Source: an uncultured Lachnospiraceae bacterium (GTDB taxonomy: Bacteria > Bacillota > Clostridia > Lachnospirales > Lachnospiraceae). From it: a stretch of DNA of 6,272 bases. The stretch covers positions 1 to 6,272 of the forward strand of contig CACZTA010000257.1 of the NCBI GenBank assembly GCA_902783935.1. The letters are read 5' to 3'. The first letter of the stretch is position 1. Each line of letters begins with the position of its first letter. The position numbers and the translations under genes are program-made. The notes beneath the pieces are model-generated. The model ran no database searches. It had not been told where the DNA came from and saw nothing but the letters and a program-made list of their open reading frames with translations. Below are positions 1 to 5,498 of this stretch, piece after piece.

Positions 1-911
1 ACCTGATACTGCAGCGTCTTGATGTTGACGCCCATGTTCTTCGGGTTCATGAGGCCGTTTTCCAGATACTTCTCGCGGATCGGGCGGAAATATTCTGCGA
101 TCTCAGCCAGGATGCCGAGGTCAAGACCTGTGTCATACGGAGTATCCTTGAATGCAGCCACCATAACTTCCGTCGCCGGCTGGGATGTGCCGAGCGCGAA
201 CGGGCTCATGGCGCAGTCGAGAATGTCGCAGCCTGCTTCCGCGGCCTTCATGTAGGTCATGGAAGCTTCGCCGGATGTGTAGTGTGTATGAAGCTCGATC
301 GGGAGCTTCGTGTTTTCCTTCAGGGCCGTGACCAGTTCCGTCGCCGCATAGGGAAGCAGGAGGCCGGCCATATCCTTGATGCAGATGGAATCGGCGCCCA
401 TCGCTTCGATCTCTTTCGCCATTCTGGTCCAGTAATCGAGCGTGTAGGCCTTGCCGAGTGTATAGGAAAGCGCGATCTGTGCTTCGCCCTTCTCCTTCTT
501 TGTCGCGCGGACAGCTGTCTCAAGATTGCGCAGGTCATTCAGGCAGTCGAAAATTCTGATGACATCGATGCCGTTTGCGATTGATTTCTGCACAAAATAT
601 TCCACGACATCATCCGGATACGGTTTGTAACCGAGAATGTTCTGGCCGCGGAAAAGCATCTGCAGCTTGGTCTTCTTGAAGCCATCGCGGAACTTGCGCA
701 GACGGATCCACGGATCTTCGTGCAGGAAGCGGAGCGCGGAGTCGAAGGTCGCGCCGCCCCAGCATTCCACTGCGCGGAAACCGACCTGATCCAGCTTGTC
801 GACGATGGGGACCATCTCGTCCGTCGTCATACGTGTCGCGATCAGGCTCTGGTGAGCGTCGCGGAGCACGGTCTCAGTAATCTGAACTGGTTTTTTTACA
901 GTTTCAGCCAT
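1..911 (-). CDS. oadA: Oxaloacetate decarboxylase alpha / pyruvate carboxylase 5S-type carboxyltransferase subunit, 3' end cut by window edge
   Basis: The first 303 residues are visible, starting MAETVKKPVQITETVLRDAH; the C-terminal part lies beyond base 1. This is an HMGL-like TIM-barrel carboxyltransferase that moves a carboxyl group between oxaloacetate/pyruvate and biotin in the cytoplasm. Expected metal-site residues are present: Asp18 in LRDAHQS, Lys179 in the ICIKD segment (the lysine carbamylated in this family), and His208/His210 in ELHTHYTSG. Asp-to-Lys spacing (161) equals that of the propionibacterial 5S subunit as I recall it (D23/K184). Other family segments are VECWGGATFD (48-57), MLFRGQN (85-91) and RIFDCLND (119-126). 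GGAGG at 921-925 sits 9 bases before the ATG, fixing the start. It is the last visible gene of the decarboxylase operon, 69 bases after oadB. Whether it carries its own biotin domain cannot be seen; the separate biotin carrier upstream makes one unnecessary. Family is certain; direction of reaction in vivo is not. Confidence 0.95.
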   Translation of the reverse strand, partial: MAETVKKPVQITETVLRDAHQSLIATRMTTDEMVPIVDKLDQVGFRAVECWGGATFDSALRFLHEDPWIRLRKFRDGFKKTKLQMLFRGQNILGYKPYPDDVVEYFVQKSIANGIDVIRIFDCLNDLRNLETAVRATKKEKGEAQIALSYTLGKAYTLDYWTRMAKEIEAMGADSICIKDMAGLLLPYAATELVTALKENTKLPIELHTHYTSGEASMTYMKAAEAGCDILDCAMSPFALGTSQPATEVMVAAFKDTPYDTGLDLGILAEIAEYFRPIREKYLENGLMNPKNMGVNIKTLQYQ

Positions 912-943
912 TCCAAATGTCCTCCAAAATCAATGTATGTGAC

Positions 944-972
944 GGATAGGCCGCACAGCGGGCGGCCTTTCC
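944..972 (-). other. GC-rich hairpin in the oadB-oadA intergenic region
   Basis: Arms at 948-954 and 962-968 are perfect 7-bp complements (AGGCCGC/GCGGCCT) around a 7-base loop. One mismatch outward, three further pairs (944-946 with 970-972) extend the stem. No T-run follows on the minus strand, so it is not a standard rho-independent terminator. It lies between the oadB stop and the oadA ribosome binding site, in the longest gap of the operon. It could protect the upstream mRNA or mildly attenuate oadA expression; this is inference. Confidence 0.5.
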
Positions 973-980
973 GCTTCATG

Positions 981-2126
981 TCAGATACCGTAGATCGCCA
1001 TAAAGGTTCCGGCGGCCACGGCGGTACCGATAACACCCGCGACGTTCGGCCCCATGGCGTGCATCAGAAGGAAGTTCGTGGGGTCTGCCTCCGCGCCCAC
1101 TTTCTGGGCGACACGGGCGGCCATCGGCACTGCCGAGACCCCGGCCGAACCAATCAGCGGGTTGATCCTCCCGTGGGTAACCTTCTTCAGAAGCTGGCCC
1201 AGCCAGCACCCGCCGGCTGTACCGAATATGAAGGCGACAAGTCCGAGGACAACGATCTTCAGGGTGCTGACATTGAGGAATGCAGCCGCACTCGTCGTCG
1301 CACCGACAGATGTGCCGAGGAAGATGACGACGATGTACATCATCGCATTGCTGGCTGTCTCGGCGAGCTGGTAGACGACGCCTGATTCACGGAACAGGTT
1401 GCCGAGCATCAGCATGCCGACGAGCGGAGCAGTCGTGGGAAGGATCATGCAGACCACGATCGTGATGATGATCGGGAAGAGAACCTTCTCAAGTTTCGAA
1501 ACCGGGCGGAGCTGTCCCATCTTGATCTTCCTGTCCGCTTCGGTGGTGAACAGTCTCATCACCGGCGGCTGGATAATCGGAACGAGGGACATGTAGGAAT
1601 AGGCCGCCACGGCGATCGGGCCGAGGAGTTCGGTCTGTCCGAGCTTGGTCGCCAGGAAGATCGAGGTCGGGCCGTCCGCGCCGCCGATAATGGAGATGGC
1701 AGCCGCGGATTTGCCGTTAAATCCGAGGAAGATCGCAAGGAAATAAGCGACATAGATACCGAGCTGGGCCGCTGCGCCCATCAGGAAAGAGATGGGGTTT
1801 GCAATCAGCGGACCGAAGTCTGTCAGTGCGCCAACGCCCATGAAGATCAGCGAAGGCAGAAGACTCCATTCATCCAGAATATAGAAGTAATGCAGCATAC
1901 CGCCGACACCGTTCGCGGAATCAGCAGGGCTCAGCATAATATCCGGATAGATATTAACGAGCAGCATGCCGAATGCGATCGGGACCAGCAGCAGAGGCTC
2001 ATACCCTTTTGCGATTGCCAGATACAGGAACACCAGAGCCACGACGATCATGACGTAATTTCCCCAATTAAGATTGAGGAACGCGGTCTGCTGTGCCAGA
2101 TTTGACAGCGTTTCAAGAATATTCAT
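981..2126 (-). CDS. oadB: Sodium-pumping decarboxylase beta subunit (OadB/MmdB/GcdB family)
   Basis: The 381-residue, very hydrophobic polytopic membrane protein has the length usual for the compact beta subunits. It decarboxylates carboxybiotin and couples this to Na+ export across the cytoplasmic membrane. The two signature regions are intact: IIGGADGPTSI at 147-157 with Asp151, and NPLIGSAGVSAVPMAARV from 322. In the latter, Asn322, Gly326, Ser331 and Arg338 keep the spacing of Asn373, Gly377, Ser382 and Arg389, which I recall as functionally important in Klebsiella OadB. AAYSYM (174-179) supplies the conserved tyrosine region and LMHAMGPNVAGVIG (354-367) the C-terminal block. Hydrophobic segments fall near 23-60, 88-137, 168-190, 214-236, 260-310 and 350-378. 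GGAGG at 2135-2139 lies 8 bases before the ATG. The gene starts 19 bases after the biotin carrier. The family does not by itself tell which substrate is decarboxylated, so mmdB or gcdB would be equally valid names. Confidence 0.95.
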   Translation of the reverse strand: MNILETLSNLAQQTAFLNLNWGNYVMIVVALVFLYLAIAKGYEPLLLVPIAFGMLLVNIYPDIMLSPADSANGVGGMLHYFYILDEWSLLPSLIFMGVGALTDFGPLIANPISFLMGAAAQLGIYVAYFLAIFLGFNGKSAAAISIIGGADGPTSIFLATKLGQTELLGPIAVAAYSYMSLVPIIQPPVMRLFTTEADRKIKMGQLRPVSKLEKVLFPIIITIVVCMILPTTAPLVGMLMLGNLFRESGVVYQLAETASNAMMYIVVIFLGTSVGATTSAAAFLNVSTLKIVVLGLVAFIFGTAGGCWLGQLLKKVTHGRINPLIGSAGVSAVPMAARVAQKVGAEADPTNFLLMHAMGPNVAGVIGTAVAAGTFMAIYGI

Positions 2127-2145
2127 CTATCAGACCTCCGAAATG

Positions 2146-2538
2146 TCAGTTCATGGTTGCGAGCAGATCACCTGTATTCACCTGTGCACCGGCTGCAACT
2201 TCGATGGAAGCGATTGTGCCGCCTTCGGGAGCAACAACAGGGATCTCCATCTTCATGGATTCGAGAACGATGACGGTGTCGCCTGCATTGACGGAATCAC
2301 CGACCTTGACCGGAATATTGAAAACCTTGCCGGGAACGGATGCAGCGATCTCAATGCCGCCTGCGGAGCCGGAAGAAGCCGGGGCCGGAGCCGGTGCTGC
2401 CGGAGCAGGAGCCGGAGCGGGCGCTGCTGCCGGAGCCGGTGCTGCCGCCGGGGCTGCTGCCGGTGCGGCTGCTGCAGTTCCTTCTTCAACTGTTACACTG
2501 TATGCGGTGCCATTCACTGTAATCGTATAATTCTTCAT
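2146..2538 (-). CDS. Biotin carboxyl carrier protein of the decarboxylase (MmdC/GcdC/1.3S type)
   Basis: The 130-residue carrier has three parts: a short N-terminal beta segment (1-20, MKNYTITVNGTAYSVTVEEG), an Ala/Pro linker (about 22-55) and a biotinyl domain (about 60-130). The biotin site is ESMKMEI, with Lys96 as the predicted biotinylated residue, and conserved glycines occur around PGKV (69-72) and VGDSVNAGD (79-87). It shuttles CO2 as carboxybiotin from the carboxyltransferase(s) to the membrane beta subunit. The flexible linker gives the arm its reach. AGGAGG at 2545-2550, 6 bases before the ATG, supports the start. It is 21 bases after the OadG-like gene and 19 before oadB. It is the only biotin domain visible and so probably serves both carboxyltransferases in the operon (inference). 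Biotin attachment would need a BirA ligase encoded elsewhere. Confidence 0.96.
   Translation of the reverse strand: MKNYTITVNGTAYSVTVEEGTAAAAPAAAPAAAPAPAAAPAPAPAPAAPAPAPASSGSAGGIEIAASVPGKVFNIPVKVGDSVNAGDTVIVLESMKMEIPVVAPEGGTIASIEVAAGAQVNTGDLLATMN
2374..2475 (-). repeat. Ala/Pro low-complexity repeat encoding the biotin-arm linker
   Basis: About 100 bases alternate GCC, GCT, CCG and GCA codons for alanine and proline (residues 22-55 of the biotin carrier). The GC-rich, short-period sequence could vary in length between strains by slippage. It keeps the opposite-strand frames open, so long antisense ORFs here are by-products. Such linkers are normal for this family. Confidence 0.8.
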
Positions 2539-2559
2539 TTTATTCCTCCTGTGCGGGCA

Positions 2560-3384
2560 TCAGCGCCACTTATTGTTATGAAGACGTTTGATGGAACGGA
2601 CCACATAGCCTTCCACCTGAGTTCCTTCCGATGCCGCGATCGCAGCCGCGATCACCGCAACGAGTTCTGCATTCTTTGCAAGATCGATCTCTTCCGCTGT
2701 CTGAACCGGTGCCGCAGCGGCAGCAGGGGCAGCTTTGGCCGGTGCCGGTGCAGGTGCGCTCTTCTTCGGAGCATCCTTCTTCTGGGGCTTCACTTCACCG
2801 CCCTTCTGCAGGAAGCGGAAGCAGCTGATGATGAGGCTCAGGCCGACCAGCACGCAGAATACCACGAGAAGACCTGTGATCGTATTGGAGCCGGCTGTCG
2901 CCATCTTGCTCCCTAACGTTTCCTTAGAATCGTCCGAGTACTCCAGAATGGAAGCGGAAATCGGATTCAGCGACTTGTCATAATTGATCGTCAGCTGCAT
3001 CTGCCCGCCGTCCTCTCCGGTGAGGATCATGCGGTCTACGAACCCGTTGTCCGCCTTTTCGGCATCCTGGACGAGCACATCCTTGATCTTTCCGTGCGTA
3101 CCCTCAAACTGCTGCATGCGGTTGAGAAGGTCATTGCTGAACGGAACCGTCACGAAGCACTGTCCTTCAGCGAGCTTCTGCTCAAACGTTGCGGAGTCAA
3201 TACTTGTCAGGAACTGCGGGAAATGCTCGCCTGTATAAGTCCTGACCGACTCCAGATTTGCTGCCTTGATGGCCTCCTGGTTCTCTGCTTCGATCTGGGA
3301 GGATGTCTTGTCGCATCCCGTAAGTCCCACAGAGATTATCATAACGCACAGGAGCGCCATGAATATTTTCTTCAGGTTTTTCAT
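2560..3384 (-). CDS. OadG/MmdD-type small subunit fused behind a lipoprotein domain
   Basis: The 274-residue protein has an unusual layout. Residues 1-24 form a lipoprotein signal (MKNLKKIF, hydrophobic core, lipobox LTGC with Cys24). Residues 25-166 are a soluble region that would lie outside the cell; I do not recognise it firmly. Residues 170-190 form one membrane segment (ITGLLVVFCVLVGLSLIISC), followed by a basic stretch (RFLQKGGEVKPQKK) expected on the cytoplasmic side. An Ala/Pro-rich linker (208-227) precedes a C-terminal block (237-274, NAELVAVIAAAIAASEG then YVVRSIKRLHNNKWR) like the C-termini of MmdD/MmdE and related OadG-family subunits. Those subunits are small membrane proteins needed to assemble the carboxyltransferase onto the pump. 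This one is clearly longer because of the outer domain. The start has only a weak site (AAAGG, 3393-3397, 8 bases upstream) and lies 14 bases after the carboxyltransferase stop, suggesting translational coupling. OadG-like identity is confident; the role of the lipoprotein domain is unknown. Confidence 0.87.
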   Translation of the reverse strand: MKNLKKIFMALLCVMIISVGLTGCDKTSSQIEAENQEAIKAANLESVRTYTGEHFPQFLTSIDSATFEQKLAEGQCFVTVPFSNDLLNRMQQFEGTHGKIKDVLVQDAEKADNGFVDRMILTGEDGGQMQLTINYDKSLNPISASILEYSDDSKETLGSKMATAGSNTITGLLVVFCVLVGLSLIISCFRFLQKGGEVKPQKKDAPKKSAPAPAPAKAAPAAAAAPVQTAEEIDLAKNAELVAVIAAAIAASEGTQVEGYVVRSIKRLHNNKWR

Positions 3385-3398
3385 CGACGCCGCCTTTC

Positions 3399-4784
3399 TC
3401 AGACCGTGCCGTGCTTTTTGTCCGGACGGTCTTCGCGTTTTGTATAAAGCATCTCAAAAGCGCCGATGACATACTTCCTTGTGTCAGCGTCGCTGATGAT
3501 GGTGTCCACATAACCTCTGCGGGCTGCAGAAGTCACGCTCTGCTGAAGTGCCGCGTAATCTGCTGCTGTCTGCCTCAGTGCAGCGGCATCAGCATCGCCG
3601 CACATAATCTTGGCGGCCATCTTCGGATCCATGGTGCCGATCTCGGCATCCGGCCATGCGTAGACCATGTCTGCGCCGATTGTCTTCGAGCCGAATACGA
3701 CGTACGGGCTTCCGTAAGCCTTGCCTGTCACAACCGTTACTTTCGGAACCGTCGCTGAAGCATAAGCATAAGCCAGACGGCCCGCCGCCTTCGCTGCTCT
3801 CTTCTCGCTGAATTCCGACGCCTTGAAGGAAGTGACGTTCGCGAGCGTGAGCACCGGGATATTGAATGCGTCGCAGAAGCCGATGAATTCGGCTGCCTTG
3901 ATCATGCCGCCCGCGCAGACCGTCGTGCCGCGTGTCGCAACGGCGCCGACCGTGTAGCCGTTCAGGCGGATAAATCCGGTCACGACGCATGTGCTGCGGC
4001 ATCTCTGTGTCTCGAAGAAAATGCCGCTGTCGCTGAGAATCTTAAGCGTGTCCGCACCGTCTGCAAGTGTGGAGGCAAGGCCGGTGCATGCCCTGTTCAG
4101 GTCGTCCGCCACTTCGGCGCACGGGCCCTCGTCTTCGTTATTGGCAGGGAGCATCACGATGAGGTCTCTGATGGCCGCGCAGATCTCGGCTTCCGTTCCG
4201 CAGAAGTCTGCATTTCCGGCTTCCATCTGGAATGCTGCGGAAGATGTGTCAACTTTGTCGGCCGAATTCCCCTCGATGGCATCCGGTGAATTGACAAACA
4301 GTTTTGCATCCGTCTCAATGAACGTAAAGTCAGAGAGGGACGGAATCACCGACAGACCGCCGCCGCAGCTGCCGAAAACCGCTGTGATCTGAGGAATCAG
4401 GCCGGATGCCATGGCCTGTCTCTTCATGATCGCGCCGAGTGCCGCCAGTGCATCAGTAGACTCCTCGAGACGGATTCCGCCGCAGTCGAGCAGTCCGATG
4501 ACCGGTGCGCCCGTTTTGCACGCCATTTTATAAAGACCCGTGATCTTCTTTGCGTGCATCTCGCCTATGGTTCCGCCGAGGACCGAGACATCCTGGCTGA
4601 ATACATAGACGAGGCTGCCGTCAATTGTCCCGTATCCGGTGATGACACCATCGGAAGGAGCCGAGGCGGCAGACAGATTAAAATCGGTGCTTCTGGCTGT
4701 CACCTGTGCGCCGATTTCAACAAAGCTGTTCGCGTCAAGCAGGGATGCGATCCGACTGCCTGCAGCATTCTGTGTCTTACTCAT
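3399..4784 (-). CDS. Acyl-CoA carboxyltransferase subunit, short MmdA-like (crotonase-superfamily carboxyl transferase)
   Basis: The 461-residue protein has the two-lobed carboxyltransferase fold of MmdA, PccB and the 12S subunit, which moves CO2 between an acyl-CoA and biotin. N-lobe segments are FVEIGAQV (21-28), DGVITGYGTIDG (45-56), VFSQDVSVLGGTIGEMHAKK (61-80), LLDCGGIRLEES (98-109, first oxyanion-hole region) and FGSCGGGLSVIPSLSDF (137-153). C-lobe segments are FFETQ (256-260), RGTTVCAGGMIKAAEF (285-300, second oxyanion-hole region), GFCDAFNIPVLTL (302-314), GKAYGSPYVVFGSKTIGADM (354-373) and VYAWPDAEIGTMDP (374-387). It is about 50 residues shorter than typical MmdA: the N-terminal basic helical region is missing, and so is part of the inter-lobe linker near 225-245. 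GGAGG at 4792-4796, 7 bases before the ATG, fixes the start, so the short N-terminus looks genuine. It is the first gene of the operon. Methylmalonyl-CoA is the default guess; malonyl-, glutaconyl- or another acyl-CoA is possible. Confidence 0.9.
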   Translation of the reverse strand: MSKTQNAAGSRIASLLDANSFVEIGAQVTARSTDFNLSAASAPSDGVITGYGTIDGSLVYVFSQDVSVLGGTIGEMHAKKITGLYKMACKTGAPVIGLLDCGGIRLEESTDALAALGAIMKRQAMASGLIPQITAVFGSCGGGLSVIPSLSDFTFIETDAKLFVNSPDAIEGNSADKVDTSSAAFQMEAGNADFCGTEAEICAAIRDLIVMLPANNEDEGPCAEVADDLNRACTGLASTLADGADTLKILSDSGIFFETQRCRSTCVVTGFIRLNGYTVGAVATRGTTVCAGGMIKAAEFIGFCDAFNIPVLTLANVTSFKASEFSEKRAAKAAGRLAYAYASATVPKVTVVTGKAYGSPYVVFGSKTIGADMVYAWPDAEIGTMDPKMAAKIMCGDADAAALRQTAADYAALQQSVTSAARRGYVDTIISDADTRKYVIGAFEMLYTKREDRPDKKHGTV

Positions 4785-4801
4785 CGTAAGTCCTCCATTT
4801 G

Positions 4802-4834
4802 ATTATGAATATATGTAAACAAATTTATCATAAT
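4802..4834. promoter_or_regulatory. Inverted repeat, possible operator
   Basis: A perfect 7-bp inverted repeat, ATTATGA (4802-4808) and TCATAAT (4828-4834), is separated by 19 bases. The right arm overlaps both candidate -10 elements and the left arm falls near the expected transcription start, a usual place for a repressor site. The AT-rich background makes a chance match possible, and no known operator consensus is recognised. Confidence 0.3.
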
Positions 4835-4855
4835 ACAAAGAGGTGTCAAATTCAA
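4822..4855 (-). promoter_or_regulatory. Candidate sigma-A promoter of the decarboxylase operon
   Basis: Two overlapping sigma-A-like readings exist in this AT-rich stretch. One has TTGACA (4844-4849) and TAAATT (4822-4827) with 16 bases between them. The other has TTGAAT (4850-4855) and TATGAT (4827-4832) with 17 bases between them. Either would start transcription roughly 20-35 bases before the carboxyltransferase ATG at 4784. The location just downstream of a terminator and upstream of a five-gene operon supports a promoter; which reading is used cannot be told. Confidence 0.6.
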
Positions 4856-4893
4856 GAGGTGCCTGCCGCCATCAGAAAATCAAATGCCCATAT

Positions 4894-4935
4894 AAAAAGG
4901 CCATCACACCGGGTACTCAGTGCGATGGCCTTTTT
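4894..4935 (-). terminator. Rho-independent terminator of the scpA-scpB unit
   Basis: Arms 4894-4905 (AAAAAGGCCATC) and 4924-4935 (GATGGCCTTTTT) pair perfectly over 12 bp. Past one mismatch, CAC/GTG adds three more pairs. On the minus strand the stem ends in TTTTTATA, the expected U-run. The flanking A-run makes it usable in both directions. The stem begins at the last base of the scpB stop codon (4935-4937), so termination directly follows scpB and insulates the decarboxylase operon. Confidence 0.9.
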
Positions 4936-5492
4936 CAGATTTCAACTTCTTCTTCCGCCTCTGCCCTGAAGTCCTCGACCTGCACAGGGCTGATCTCCGG
5001 CAGCGTCTCCTTGGAAGTGACGCCGAACTGCCGGAGGAACTCCTCCGTCGTCCCGAACAGGATCGGCCGGCCGGGCAGATTCGCGCGCCCGAGTTCCTTT
5101 ACGAGGTCAAATTCCACCAGGCGGTTGACCGCATGGTCGCTGTTGACGCCCCTGATCCGCTCGATTTCCGCCTTCGTGACAGGCTGCTTATAGGCAATGA
5201 CCGACAGCGTCTCGAGCAGCACGTCCGTGAGCTTCGGCTTCTTCGGCTGCAGCTCAAGCTTAATGAGCTGGGGATAATATTCCTTCCGCGTGCACATCTG
5301 CCAGGCATCGTCGAGTTCTATGATCATCGTGCCGTGCAGTTCCGCATTCCATGATTCCGCGAGCATTTTTACCGCTCTCCGCGCAGTCGCCGCATCGGTT
5401 TCAAGCGCCTTTCCGAGCTCCTCGGCACTGACGGCCCGCCCGGTCGCGAAAAGAACAGCCTCGACAGCCGCATACATTTCTTCTGTCTTCAT
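4935..5492 (-). CDS. scpB: Segregation and condensation protein B
   Basis: The 185-residue protein matches the usual ScpB length. It forms a dimer that binds the kleisin ScpA and, with Smc, makes the bacterial condensin that compacts chromosomes and helps separate origins. Two winged-helix domains are expected, roughly 1-80 and 85-158. Family hallmarks are YAAVEAVLFATG (7-18), LLETLSVIAYKQPVTKAEIE (92-111), RGVNSDHAVNRLVE (114-127) and PGRPILFGTTEEFLRQFG (140-157), followed by an acidic tail ending EAEEEVEI. The start lies 6 bases after the scpA stop. A GGAG touches the ATG and is too close to serve, but AGGAG at 5502-5506, inside the last scpA codons, has a 9-base spacing, so the two genes are probably translationally coupled. 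A strong terminator follows immediately. Confidence 0.97.
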   Translation of the reverse strand: MKTEEMYAAVEAVLFATGRAVSAEELGKALETDAATARRAVKMLAESWNAELHGTMIIELDDAWQMCTRKEYYPQLIKLELQPKKPKLTDVLLETLSVIAYKQPVTKAEIERIRGVNSDHAVNRLVEFDLVKELGRANLPGRPILFGTTEEFLRQFGVTSKETLPEISPVQVEDFRAEAEEEVEI

Positions 5493-5498
5493 CTCCTG

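Noticed and set aside
944..972. Hairpin read as a rho-independent terminator after oadB
   Set aside because: No T-run follows on the minus strand, and a well-formed oadA gene with a ribosome binding site comes directly after.
720..1385. A 221-codon plus-strand ORF
   Set aside because: It spans the antisense of oadA and oadB, including their intergenic gap. The composition is implausible (His, Arg, Asp rich) and both opposite-strand genes are certain.
2074..2916. A 280-codon plus-strand ORF, and a 145-codon one at 2093-2530 rich in Gly/Ala
   Set aside because: Both are antisense to the biotin carrier and OadG-like genes. Their low-complexity Arg/Cys/Gly/Ala content mirrors the Ala/Pro linker, and no family features are seen.
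4785..4934. A riboswitch, small RNA or tRNA in the only sizeable intergenic region
   Set aside because: The 150 bases are explained by the terminator and promoter region. No cloverleaf or recognised riboswitch core is seen, and the space left is too short for most.
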